The notes under the pieces: generated by a model
What the model was told of the DNA's origin: nothing
Databases searched by the model: none
The model's input: the letters and a program-made list of their open reading frames with translations, nothing else
Position numbers and translations under genes: made by a program
Shown here: one piece after another, positions 1 through 10,127 of the stretch
Layout: each line of letters begins with the position of its first letter
How positions within the stretch are numbered: the first letter of the stretch is position 1
Assembly (NCBI GenBank): GCA_032718475.1
Contig: JAUCBJ010001695.1
Location: 1 to 64,000 of the forward strand
DNA from: Nemertoderma westbladi
Taxonomy: Eukaryota; Xenacoelomorpha; Nemertodermatida; Nemertodermatidae
Direction of reading: 5' to 3'
Length of the DNA stretch: 64,000 bases

Positions 1-2
1 TC

Positions 3-476
3 ATAAAGCGGCATGATGAGGTCTGTGAGGTCTTTGGGGACCTCATCGCTTCTGCCTTTGGTAGTTCATGTGTACAGCGTGAAGTCATGCTGTGCACCGG
101 CTACCTGGACAGAAGGGGCCGCGAGGTGGGGGGAGTTAGGGCTGATCTCTTGGTGAGGGGAGTCTGGACTGAGCAGAGGGTGGCGTCGTTCGATATCACG
201 ATTGTAAACGCTGATGCCCCCTCATATGCTCACCGGTCCTTAGACTCTGTCCTCGAGCAGAGAGTCCGAGCCAAGAAGGTGCACTACAGCGCGGTGTGCA
301 AAGACAGAAGGTTTTCCTTCACTCCCCTTGTCGGAACCACCGACGGGGTGTGGTGCAAGGAGACTGATATCTTCATCAGCCACCTCGCTGAGACCCTTGT
401 GGCTCGGCGGCAGGGGATGCGAGAACGTGGCCTAGCCTGCATTCTCTGGGGAGTTCGGAGCGGCTTTAGTTCGTGA
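3..476 (+). CDS. C-terminal part of a retroelement-type protein, truncated by the window edge
   Basis: The frame is open from base 3, so the first ATG at 87 is internal and the protein starts outside the window. It ends at a TGA at 474-476. Visible landmarks, numbered from the ATG at 87, are an R-A-D-L-L-V segment (about residue 19), F-D-I-T-I-V-N-A-D-A (about residues 35-44), a basic K-K-V-H-Y stretch and a late F-T-P-L-V-G-T-T-D-G motif. I recognise this arrangement from C-terminal regions of reverse-transcriptase-like proteins that are abundant in marine invertebrate genomes. The paired acidic residues beside hydrophobic strands are compatible with a PD-(D/E)XK nuclease fold, but this is inference. 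The segment is clearly more GC-rich than the AT-rich DNA after it, as expected for inserted coding sequence. No stop or frameshift interrupts it. Exact element class is unknown. Confidence 0.55.
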   Translation: MKRHDEVCEVFGDLIASAFGSSCVQREVMLCTGYLDRRGREVGGVRADLLVRGVWTEQRVASFDITIVNADAPSYAHRSLDSVLEQRVRAKKVHYSAVCKDRRFSFTPLVGTTDGVWCKETDIFISHLAETLVARRQGMRERGLACILWGVRSGFSS

Positions 477-487
477 GTTCAGTCGAC

Positions 488-553
488 TTTGATGTCTATA
501 TTATTATTGTTTGATGTCTATATTATTATTGTTTGACGTCTATATTATTATTG
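488..553 (+). repeat. 22-bp tandem repeat, three copies, probable retroelement 3' tail
   Basis: Three units of the form TTTGAtGTCTATATTATTATTG lie at 488-509, 510-531 and 532-553; the third has C in place of T at its sixth base. They begin 11 bp after the stop codon of the preceding retroelement protein, and each contains a short ATT run. Short tandem units after the stop are common at the 3' ends of non-LTR retrotransposons, so this is probably the 3' UTR or tail of that element. No poly(A) or target-site duplication could be assigned. Confidence 0.6.
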
Positions 554-1173
554 TTTTTGACAGTTTAGATTGTGAAGCGAGAAAATCCTCAGATATTATT
601 TCCAATAGTTTTACTAAAGTACTTATTATTTAGGTTATATAATTAACTACCGGTATATAATTATATACTGGATATATATATATAGACTCTTTCTGGGCGA
701 AAAACCCTTGGGTGTCCTGTCCACCAAATCACTCAAAAACATTTACTGACACTATATTAAGGTGAGAATCCACGAGTGACGCAATATCAGAATATGGGAG
801 GTGCAGTGCAGAGACCAGCATAATCTGTATATAATATAATCTGTAACTCACCTTTACTGTCATCACCACTAGGTCTATCTGATATAGGGTCCCTGCTGGA
901 GAATGAGACATCCGAGTCCGACAACTGTCTATACATAACTCACAAGATATATGGTTAATATTACTAACAGAGCATAACAATGAGTTATACCAATGATAGG
1001 CTATATATATACAGATAATGCAACTATGAACTGTAATTAGTTGCATTAGTTGCATTTATTTAGGTATACCGGTATGGGATATACTACTTATCCACAGCGG
1101 TATTGTCTCCGGACCAGGACTCATTTTTCAGCTGACATATACATACAGTAATGTATAAAATCCGAGCGAGTGA
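554..1173. other. AT-rich spacer, no gene recognised
   Basis: Low-complexity AT-rich DNA with a short TA run near 673-685. An open frame on the minus strand at 729-1055 has no domain, no motif and an amino-acid make-up expected of random AT-rich sequence, so I do not call it. Two ACCGGT palindromes occur at 649 and 1068. Confidence 0.6.
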
Positions 1174-2147
1174 TAAATATTGGAAATTTGAAGTCACAAC
1201 TAAGTTTTAAGTCCTACATAATGGAGTTTTGAAGTCCGAAATAACAAATAACAATAAGTTCAATAAGTTTGAAGTTCCAAATACTGGTAACTGAATTTAA
1301 GTCCCAAATAACAGAGTTTGAAGTCCCAAATAACTGAGTTTCAAGTCTCAAATAACAAATAAAGGAATTCGAAGTAACAAATAACTGAGTTTGAAGTCCC
1401 AAAACAAATAACGGAAATCGAAGTCCAAAATAACGGTGGTGGATGTCCCAAATAATGGAGTTCGACTTGGAAGTTCCAAATAACAGAGTTCGACGTACTA
1501 AATAATGGAAGATTGGAAGTTCCAAATAACGGATTGAAGTTCTAAATAATGGAGTTTGATGTACCGGTACTAAATAATGGAAGTTTGGAAGTCCCAAATA
1601 ACGGAGTTTGATGTACCAAATTATGGAAGTTTGGAAGTCTCCTCTCAAATAATTGAGTTTGATGTACTAAATAATGGAGGTTTGGAAGTCTCAAATAACT
1701 GAGTTCGATGTACTAAATAATGGAAGTTTGGAAGTCTCAAATAACGGAGTTTGATGTACCGGTACTAAATAATGGAAGTTTGGAAGTCCCGAATAACGGA
1801 ATTTAAAGTTCTAAATAACGGAGTTTAATGTACTAAATAATGGAAGAATGGAAGTCCCAAATAACGGAGTAGGCGTATGAAGTTCTAAATACAGAGCTTG
1901 ATGTACTAAATAATGTAAGTTTGGAAGTTCCAAATAACGGAGTTTGATGTACTAAGTAATGGAAGTCGCAAATAATGGAGTTCAATGTACTAAATTATGG
2001 AAGTTTGGAAGACCCAAATAACGGAGTTTGAAGTTCTAAACAACGGAGTTTTATGTACTAAAGACTTGAAGTTTGTAAGTCCCAAATAACGGAGTTCGAT
2101 GTACTAAATAATGAAAGTTTGAAGTCCCAAATAACGGAGTTCGATGT

Positions 2148-2170
2148 ACTAAATAAGGGAAGTTTAGAAA
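2148..2170 (+). repeat. Left target-site duplication of the LINE in satellite 1
   Basis: These 23 bases (ACTAAATAAGGGA, then AGTTTAGAAA) recur at 3599-3621 with one mismatch, A to G at the fourteenth base. Both copies carry two changes rare in the surrounding satellite (AAGGGA for AATGGA, TTTAGAAA for TTTGGAAG). They therefore look like one duplicated target rather than two independent monomers. Confidence 0.8.
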
Positions 2171-3511
2171 AGTTTAGAGAAGTTAACTACAGACCTGTTT
2201 CTAACCTTGAATATGTTTCAAAAATATGTGAAAAAGAAGTAGCTTTTCAGTTACAGTTACATATGGCGAAAAATCGTGTTCTTTCAAAGTTCTTATCAGG
2301 GTATCGAAAACATTTTTCAACTGAAACTATGCTGACACGTATTCATAATGATATCATGGGTGCATTGGATAACAAAAAGCTAGTTGCCTTATTACTATTG
2401 GATCAATCGGCAGCATTCGATACAGTAGATTATAATCAACTCATTACTTGCCTCATGGATATAGGAATTAAAGGGACGAGTACTAGATTGGCTAAAGAGT
2501 TATCTTAGTGAGAGATCTTTTTGGGTAATGATCAAAGGAGTTCGATCTTGTGTGGTGAAACTTGATTCTGGCGTCCCGCAAGGCTCGATTTTGGGACCGT
2601 TATTGTACTTAATATATACTCTGCCGCTTGCTCAACTTTGCATGGATATGAACTTAAACTTTCAGATTTATGCTGATGATACACAGCTGTACTTCATCTT
2701 TGCTCTTAAAGATCTAGATATTATCAATAATGAGATAGTGAATGTGATAAATATACTAGATAATTGGATGGTGTCTGTGAACCTTATGTTAAATAGTGAC
2801 AAAACCGAGCTTATGATAATTCGTAATCGCTTTGCAATTGCTGATATTGAACCTGTAACTCTTATTTTTGGTGAGAAAAATGTGACTTCAGTATCTCATT
2901 TCAAATCTTTAGGATTCATACTTGATGACAAAATGAACATGGAAAGACACATTTCGTCTATTGTAAAGGTATCCAATGATCATTTAAGGAATATATCAAG
3001 GATAAGAAGATATTTAAGTAGGGAGCAAACTGTGAAGCTGATGACGTCATTAATACTATTGAGAATGGACTACTGTAACTCTTTATTAGTTGGTATTCCG
3101 GATTATCTACAACAAAGATTTCAAAGGGTGATTAATCATTGCGCACGTGTTGTAAATTGTGTTAATAGGCGTTCTCATGTGACACCTCTACTCAAAGACC
3201 TTCATTGGTTGCCAACATCTTTCAGAATCAGGTATAAGATTGCATTAATAACTTGGAAGTGTTTAAATGGAGTTGCTCCTGATTACTTGGCTGAATTAAT
3301 TCAAATTAACTCCAAAGTGACACGATCACAGTATAACTCAACTTTGGTAGTACCATCAACCAACTATAAAACATTTGGCGATAGATCTTTTTCGGCGGCT
3401 GCACCGAGAATCTTTAATGACCTACCATTGGAAATCAGGATAACGAGCAGTCTAGCTTCTTTCAAAACTATGCTTAAGTCACATTATTTTCTTAAGGCTT
3501 TTCCGAACTAA
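2171..3511 (+). pseudogene. LINE reverse transcriptase, 5'-truncated and frameshifted
   Basis: This codes for the RT that would prime and copy LINE RNA at a nicked chromosomal target. In the first frame (to the stop at 2506-2508) are N-Y-R-P-V-S-N-L, the S-x-Y-R-K-H-x-S-T-E-T segment and the motif A stretch L-L-L-L-D-Q-S-A-A-F-D. The second frame carries S-G-V-P-Q-G-S-I-L-G-P and the catalytic Y-A-D-D-T-Q-L-Y, followed by the connection region with D-Y-C-N-S-L-L-V-G and the H-W-L-P segment common in CR1/L2 proteins, ending with TAA at 3509-3511. A one-base shift between about 2478 and 2489 separates the frames: W-L-K-S-Y-L-S-E-R is encoded in the second frame from 2489. The ATG at 2119 lies in satellite and is not a real start. 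The catalytic aspartates of motifs A and C are present, but the gene cannot make a full RT. Confidence 0.9.
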
Positions 3512-3598
3512 TATTATGTAATGTACGTGTAAATGCGCATTAGACCTATTTATTAATAGATAGTGCTATATAAATTTGGTGTTATTATTATTATTATT
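2171..3598 (+). mobile_element. 5'-truncated CR1/L2-type LINE inserted in satellite 1
   Basis: Satellite stops at 2170 and resumes at 3599 with a duplicated 23-bp target, so these bounds are the insertion edges. The element begins inside the reverse-transcriptase domain (N-Y-R-P-V-S-N-L), meaning the 5' part, including any ORF1 and endonuclease, is missing, as is usual after incomplete target-primed reverse transcription. After the ORF stop comes a short 3' UTR with GTGCTATATAAATTTGGTG, then a tail of ATT triplets ending at 3598. That 3' end style is seen in CR1/L2-group elements. The clade call rests on motif style only. Confidence 0.88.
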
Positions 3599-3621
3599 AC
3601 TAAATAAGGGAGGTTTAGAAA
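3599..3621 (+). repeat. Right target-site duplication of the LINE in satellite 1
   Basis: It pairs with 2148-2170, 22 of 23 bases identical, and directly follows the ATT-triplet tail of the element. Confidence 0.8.
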
Positions 3622-4603
3622 TCCCAAATAACGGAGTTTGAAGTTCTAAATAACTGAGTTTGATGTACTAAATGTTGTAAGTTTGGAAGGCCCAAATAAC
3701 GGAGTTTGAAGTTCTAAATAACTGAGTTTGATGCACTAAATAATGGAAGCTTGGAAGTCCCAAATAACGGAGTTTGAAGATCTAAATAACGGAGTTTCAT
3801 GTGCTAAATAATGGAAGTTTGGAAGTAAATAACGGAGTTTGATGTACTAAATAATGGAAGTTTGGAAGTCCCAAATAACGGAGTTCGATGTACTAAATAA
3901 TGGAAGTTTGGAAGTCCTAAATAACTGAGTTTGATGTACTAAATAATGAAAGTTTGGAAATCCCAAATAACGGAGTTTGATGTCCCAAATAACGGAGTTC
4001 GACGTACTAAATAATTGAAGTTTGGAAGTCCCAAATAACGGAGTTTGAAGTTCTAAATAACGGAGTTCGATGTACTAAATAATGGAAGTTTGGAAGTCGC
4101 AAATAAGGGAGTTTGATGTACTAAATAACGGAGTTTGATGTACTAAATAATGGAGGTTTGGAAGTCCCAAATAACGGAGTTTGAAGTTCTAAATAACGGA
4201 GTTTGATGTACTAAATAATGGAAGTTTGGAAGTCCCAAATAACGGAGTTTGAAGTTCTAAATAACGGAAGTTTAGAAGTCCCAAATAACGGAGTTTGATG
4301 TTCCAAATAAGTTTGGAAGTCCCAAATAACGGAGTTTTAAGTTCTAAATAACGGAGTTTGATGTACTAAATAATGGAAGTTTGGTAGTCCCAAATAACGG
4401 AGTTTGAAGTTCTAAATAACGGAGTTCGATGTACTAAATAATGGAAGTTTGGAAGGCCCAAATAATAACAGAGTTTGATGTCCCAAATAGCGGTGTTTGA
4501 CGTACTAAATAATGAAAGTTTGGAATTCCAAAATAACAGAGTTTGATGTACTAAATAATGGAAGTTTGAAAGTCCCAAATAACGGAGTTTGAAGTTCTAA
4601 ATA

Positions 4604-5114
4604 ACGGAGTTTGATGTACACAAATAATGGAAGTTTGGAAGTCCCAAATAACGGAGTTTGAAGTTCTAAATAACGGAGTTTGATGTACTAAATAATGGAA
4701 GTTTGGAAGTCCCAAATAACGGAGTTTGATGTCCCAAATAACGGAGTTTGAAGTTCTAAATAACGGAAGTTTGAAAGTCCTAAATAACGGAGTTCGAAGT
4801 TCTAAATAACGGAGTTTGATGTAATAAATAATGGAAGTTTGGAGGTCCCAAATAACGGAGTTTGAGCTCTAAATAACGGAGTTTGGTGTACTAAATAATG
4901 GAAGTTTGGAAGTCCCAAATAACGGAGTTTGATGTTCTAAATAATGGAAGTTTGTAAGTCACAAATACAGAAATAAAGGAGTTCGATGTACTAAATAATG
5001 GAAGTTTGGAAGTCCCAAATAAAGGAGTTCGATGTACTAAATAATGGAAGTTTGGAAGTCCCAAATAAAGGAGTTCGATGTACTAAATAATGGAAGTTTG
5101 GAAGTCCCAAATAA
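4604..5114. repeat. Block duplication A inside satellite 1, copy 1 (offset 1058 bp)
   Basis: About 511 bp that I read as identical to 5662-6172. Rare markers inside both copies fix the offset: GATGTACACAAATAATGG at 4613 and 5671, and ACAAATACAGAAATAAAGG at 4961 and 6019. Sequence diverges just outside both ends, so this is a discrete block and not ordinary monomer similarity. Confidence 0.85.
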
Positions 5115-5119
5115 CGGTG

Positions 5120-5677
5120 TTGGAAGTCCCAAATAACGGAGTTTGATGTCCCAAATAACGGTGTTTGACGTACTAAATAATGGAAGTTTGGAAGTCCCAA
5201 ATAACGGTGTTTGATGTACTAAATAATGGAAGTTTGGAAGTCCTAAATAACGGAGTTTGAAGTTATAAATAACGGAGTTTGATGTACTAAATAATGGAAA
5301 TTTGGAAGGCCCAAATAACGGAATTTGATGTCCCAAATAACGGTGTTTGACGTACTAAATAATGGAAGTTTGGAAGTCCCAAATAACGGAGTTTGTTGTT
5401 CCAAATAACGGTGTTGGAAGTCCCAAATAACGGAAATTGATGTCCCAAATAAAGGTGTTTGATTTACTAAATAATGGAAGTTTGGAAGTCCTAAATAACG
5501 GAGTTTGAAGTTATAAATAACGGAGTTTGATGTACTAAATAATGGTAGTTTGGAAGTCCCAAATAACGGAGTTTGATGTCCCAAATAACGGAGTTTGATG
5601 TACTAATACTAAATAATGGAAGTTTGGAAGTCCTAAATAACGGAGTTTGAAGTTATAAATAACGGAGTTTGATGTAC
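5120..5677. repeat. Block duplication B inside satellite 1, copy 1 (offset 1402 bp)
   Basis: About 558 bp that I read as identical to 6522-7079. Markers include GTTTGTTGTTCCAAATAACG and the doubled ACTAATACTAAATAATGG. The right-hand break falls at 5677/7079, where GATGTACA and GATGTACT differ. Together with block A the order is A, B, A', B', which suggests one or two larger unequal exchanges followed by internal gains or losses. Confidence 0.85.
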
Positions 5678-7450
5678 ACAAATAATGGAAGTTTGGAAGT
5701 CCCAAATAACGGAGTTTGAAGTTCTAAATAACGGAGTTTGATGTACTAAATAATGGAAGTTTGGAAGTCCCAAATAACGGAGTTTGATGTCCCAAATAAC
5801 GGAGTTTGAAGTTCTAAATAACGGAAGTTTGAAAGTCCTAAATAACGGAGTTCGAAGTTCTAAATAACGGAGTTTGATGTAATAAATAATGGAAGTTTGG
5901 AGGTCCCAAATAACGGAGTTTGAGCTCTAAATAACGGAGTTTGGTGTACTAAATAATGGAAGTTTGGAAGTCCCAAATAACGGAGTTTGATGTTCTAAAT
6001 AATGGAAGTTTGTAAGTCACAAATACAGAAATAAAGGAGTTCGATGTACTAAATAATGGAAGTTTGGAAGTCCCAAATAAAGGAGTTCGATGTACTAAAT
6101 AATGGAAGTTTGGAAGTCCCAAATAAAGGAGTTCGATGTACTAAATAATGGAAGTTTGGAAGTCCCAAATAAAGGAGTTCGATGTACTAAATAATGGAAG
6201 TTTGGAAGTCCCAAATAAAGGAGTTCGATGTACTAAATAATGGAAGTTTGGAAGTCCCAAATAAAGGAGTTCGATGTACTAAATAACGGAAGTTTGAAGT
6301 CCCAAATAACGGAATTTTATGTACTAAATAATGGAAGTTTGGAAGTCCCAAATAACGGAGTTTGATGTTCTAAATAATGGAAGTTTGGAAGTCCCAAATA
6401 ACGGAGTTTGAAGTTCTAAATAACGGAGTTTGATGTACACAAATAATGGAAGTTTGGAAGTCCCAAATAACGGAGTTTGAAGTTCTAAATAACGGAGTTT
6501 GATGTACTAAATAATGGAAGTTTGGAAGTCCCAAATAACGGAGTTTGATGTCCCAAATAACGGTGTTTGACGTACTAAATAATGGAAGTTTGGAAGTCCC
6601 AAATAACGGTGTTTGATGTACTAAATAATGGAAGTTTGGAAGTCCTAAATAACGGAGTTTGAAGTTATAAATAACGGAGTTTGATGTACTAAATAATGGA
6701 AATTTGGAAGGCCCAAATAACGGAATTTGATGTCCCAAATAACGGTGTTTGACGTACTAAATAATGGAAGTTTGGAAGTCCCAAATAACGGAGTTTGTTG
6801 TTCCAAATAACGGTGTTGGAAGTCCCAAATAACGGAAATTGATGTCCCAAATAAAGGTGTTTGATTTACTAAATAATGGAAGTTTGGAAGTCCTAAATAA
6901 CGGAGTTTGAAGTTATAAATAACGGAGTTTGATGTACTAAATAATGGTAGTTTGGAAGTCCCAAATAACGGAGTTTGATGTCCCAAATAACGGAGTTTGA
7001 TGTACTAATACTAAATAATGGAAGTTTGGAAGTCCTAAATAACGGAGTTTGAAGTTATAAATAACGGAGTTTGATGTACTAAATAATGGAAGTTTGGAAG
7101 TCCCAAATGGAGTTCGATGTACTAAGTAATGGAAGTTTGGATTTGGATGTTCCAAATAACGGAGTTTGAAGTCCCAAATAACGGTGTTTGATGTACTAAA
7201 TAATGGAAGTTTGGATTTTGAAGTCCCAAATAACGGAGTTTGATGTACTAAATAACGGAGTTCGATGTACTAAATAATGGAAGTTTGGAAGTCCCAAATA
7301 ACGGAGTTTGAAGTCCCAAATAACGAAGTTCGATGTACTAAATAATGGAAGACCCAAATAACGGAGTTTGTTGTTCCAAATAACGGTGTTGGAAGTCCAA
7401 AATAACGGAATTTGATGTCCCAAATAACGGTGTTTGATGTCCCAAATAAC

Positions 7451-9739
7451 GAAAAAAAAGCGACTTTAATAAGAAAACAAAGCTACGGTAATAAAATCTA
7501 GGTACTGATATACGTCATACGTGGTAGAAAAGTTATGTATTATAAGGCATAAGGCGTAGTCAATACCTGAATACTGCAATACGGGTGGGCGGTATCGGAT
7601 CGGTATGCCTATTGCCTATATAAAAACAGACAATGGTTAATGCTAATGGTTAGGTTACGGCTACAGAAAATCTCGGTAGGGCGGTGCGGAGCCGGAGGCC
7701 TACAACAGTATGCCCTATGACAGTGAAATGACAGAATTATGCACATCATGACATCACCACATGCAGGTAGGCCTATGCAAAGTAGGCCTTGGCCTACAAA
7801 AGAAAAATAACACACACCACAGTACCGGTAGGCCTACCACACTGCACTGCCACATGCATGCACATGCCACAACTACACAAACAGCTGAACAAACAAAGGC
7901 AGAAAGGCACAAAACAGTAAAATAATACCGGTACTTAACAATTACAAGTCACAATCACAACACACTCAACAAAAAGATCACCCTACCGGTTACCGCTACG
8001 CCTAGCACCTAGCAGCCTAGGCCTACCGGTACACAGACATAGCTGCTGTCGCTGTTACAGTGTTAAGGATGCATCCTGAATCCCGATCGAACTGTCGAAC
8101 GGCCTACTGTCTGACTGTAGCTTGGTACTGTGGTAGGTTGTCTAACTGTCAAACTAGTCCTACTGTACTGCGTAGCATACATGTACATTGGTTTGGTACG
8201 GTACCGGTAACAGTACATGCAGTAGGCCTACCAGTCAACCAGTACCGGTATATCTGTATATAAATTCTTTAAACTACTTTAAATTACTAACTGCAAACTG
8301 CATAAAGACAAACAGAAGACACTGAAATAAACCTGATACATCAATTACTCACTGTCCTGTAAAATGACGTGACTGTGAGTCAGTACAGCAGTACCGGTAT
8401 ATGAAAAGGACACAGTATTGCAGTTACTGATTACATGATGATTGTGGTTAAAATTTCCCATTTTGAAAATACAAACTAATGTACTACTTCTTGTAGCATT
8501 CAATTCCAATACAATTGCATTTGGCGCTCAAATTTTGAAAGGCTACCGAACACTATTTTGGCGGCGAGGCCTACAACAAAGTACATCATTATAGTAAACA
8601 AACAAAGCCATCTATCAGACCATAATTGTTTAAATTTAGCGTCCAGTATTATTCGAGTTTGTTATTTTAATTTACGCCATTATTCTGAATTCAAATTAAT
8701 TTCGAAAATATTAGATTAACATATACACGAATAAAATACTTATCTGTGTACTAATAACATGATATATTAAATAAAAATAGATTTGAATAATACTTATAAT
8801 ATTACACACCATTTTAAGGAAAACTTATCTAAATAAATATTCTTTAAAAATGTATTGTCATTAAACACTCAAAATTAATTCAGACGCGAAATAAAGTTTC
8901 GACATGTCAGCAAATCAGCTAGGCTTGGCAGCTAGGTGATACGCCATGAGTCATGCTTACTATAGGCCAGCTCAACTGCTGATATAAATAAAACTGCCTG
9001 GTTTCGTTTGTAGTAGTAAATGGCACTGTAGTGTGTAGATAGAGTTGTTGCTTGCAGGCAGTTAGTTGTAAGTTACAGCGAACCTTGGCAAACTGCTGCA
9101 TTAGGGAAGGGGGGTACTGCAAAGACGACCCACTGCGGTGGGAACGAGAATTGTAGGAAATTTGTTAGTTCCGAGAGAATAAATATTAGTAAAGCCGTAA
9201 GTATAATTTATTGGAATGCATTTAACTATCGTAGTAACGTTATACTGAATGTGTAGGCATATAGCAATGTATGTAAACAGTATAGTATTTAAGAATTAAA
9301 GCTTATTGATATTAAACTAAATCCGATTTTATCATCCTAATATATTAATGAATATATTATTTGATTCAAGAGGCGTGTAATTTCCAAAACAATTGGAGAA
9401 TCAAATATTAATTAATGAATTGAAATTGAATAGATTAAATTAATACATTAATAATGTTGCTTTTTTCTTTATTGCGGGGAGTTGAATGAACTAAGGAGGG
9501 GGTTGTGGTGGGTGACTTTCGTTCGACGCAATCAAAATGCATTGCTCGCCAGGTAAAATCGACGCAAATAATACACGTATAGCTCAAAAATATAACTAAT
9601 TATAGTTAAATTATCATTAATGGAAAGGAGCAGATTGCAGTGGCGCTCTATTCCAACCAAAACAAGGTTACAGTTTTATTTTTGGGAGTTAATATTATTA
9701 ATAGGAAATAATATCAATACCATCATATGTTGCCACTAA
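7451..9739. other. Non-repetitive AT-rich interval, no gene recognised
   Basis: No open frame here carries a recognisable domain. Contents worth noting are an A-run at the satellite edge, a dense cluster of ACCGGT and AGGCCT palindromes between about 7696 and 8572, a TATA-like GATATAAATAAAA near 8981, and a perfect 5-bp stem hairpin CCCAC-TGCG-GTGGG at 9129-9142. From about 8600 to 8880 and 9160 to 9480 the sequence is very AT-rich. It may hold old, unrecognisable transposon remains. Confidence 0.5.
8981..8993 (+). promoter_or_regulatory. TATA-like element, possible core promoter
   Basis: GATATAAATAAAA lies about 30 bp downstream of an AP-1-like TGAGTCA (8948-8954) and is followed by a GC-balanced stretch. 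There is no downstream gene to support it, so this could equally be chance in AT-rich DNA or part of an old LTR or DNA transposon end. Confidence 0.18.
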
Positions 9740-9983
9740 AGTGATCAATATATTATTAGCGATCAACACCCAGTTACTGATCGAGCAAATCTATTCAATA
9801 ACACGTTCAAGGCGGCCTTCACTGCTGACAAAGCTATTACCCCACCGACACCTTATTTCATCCCAAATAAGCGGCTGTCTTCAATAAACTTTAGTACTAC
9901 CGGTACTGTTACAAGATACTATCCAAATTGGACACCAATAAATCTACAGGTCCGGACCGACTGCCAGTGGTTCTACCGCGCAA
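9740..9983 (+). pseudogene. LINE reverse transcriptase relic, upstream segment (LINE A)
   Basis: The frame open from 9740 reads T-D-R-A-N-L-F-N-N-T-F and A-A-F-T-A-D, a spacing typical of the region between endonuclease and RT in LINE ORF2 proteins. It continues to L-S-S-I-N-F, then shifts by one base at about 9908-9912. The next frame gives K-I-L-S-K-L-D-T-N-K-S-T-G-P-D-R-L-P, a hallmark LINE RT segment. This frame runs straight into the first unit of the 37-bp array, where it reads V-S-V-W-L-G-E-P-L-Q-L. Coding of the same protein reappears at 15803, on the far side of the array. The element is dead: frameshifted, split and with no recognisable start. Confidence 0.75.
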
Positions 9984-10127
9984 TGTTAGTGTATGGTTGG
10001 GCGAACCTCTACAGCTACACTGTTAGTGTATGGTTGGCCGAACCTCTACAGCTACACTGTTAGTGTATGGTTGGCCGAACCTCTACAGCTACACTGTTAG
10101 TGTATGGTTGGCCGAACCTCTACAGCT
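9984..10127 (+). repeat. 37-bp minisatellite (satellite 2), left part, about 4 units
   Basis: Units contain TGTTAGTGTATGGTTGGCC then GAACCTCTACAGCTACAC, 37 bp each. The first unit has GGGCGAACC where nearly all later units have GGCCGAACC. The array is interrupted after ...CCTCTACAGCT at 10127 by a minus-strand LINE and resumes in matching phase at 11591. Confidence 0.95.
10117..10127 (+). repeat. Probable target-site duplication of LINE B, left copy
   Basis: CCTCTACAGCT here recurs at 11591-11601 on the other side of LINE B. Because the target is itself tandemly repeated, the match could be ordinary array sequence. The phase, which repeats exactly these 11 bases, is what a target-site duplication would give. 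Confidence 0.5.

Larger units (their letters stand above)
1174..7450. repeat. Satellite 1: array of 22-24-bp monomers with an embedded LINE
   Basis: Monomers share the core AAATAAyGGA followed by GTTTGAwGTnC. Two main types alternate: one reading AAATAATGGAAGTTTGGAAG plus TCCC (24 bp), the other AAATAACGGAGTTTGATGTA plus CT (22 bp). A third variant has GAAGTTCT at its end. Monomers combine into blocks of roughly 46 or 68 bp. The left flank (about 1174-1500) is much more divergent than the middle, and the array ends sharply at 7450 before an A-run. A LINE at 2171-3598 interrupts it. Reverse-strand open frames rich in N-F-H-Y-L-V and T-P-L-F-G-T-S arise from the repeat lacking stops in those frames and are not genes. 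Confidence 0.95.

Noticed and set aside
729-1055. 108-codon minus-strand open frame
   Set aside because: No motif, no neighbour, composition of random AT-rich sequence.
1214-7423. Many minus-strand open frames in satellite 1 encoding N-F-H-Y-L-V / T-P-L-F-G-T-S repeats
   Set aside because: They follow the monomer periodicity, begin and end wherever the array mutates, and several are exact copies caused by block duplication. No domain or start context; they are by-products of a stop-poor repeat.
7609-9122. Short open frames at 7609-7815, 8060-8263 and 8919-9122
   Set aside because: All under 70 codons, without recognisable domains, splice-site support or compositional signal.
9129-9142. Perfect 5-bp stem hairpin as a terminator or structured RNA
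   Set aside because: The stem does not extend past 5 bp, there is no T-run, and no transcript context supports it.
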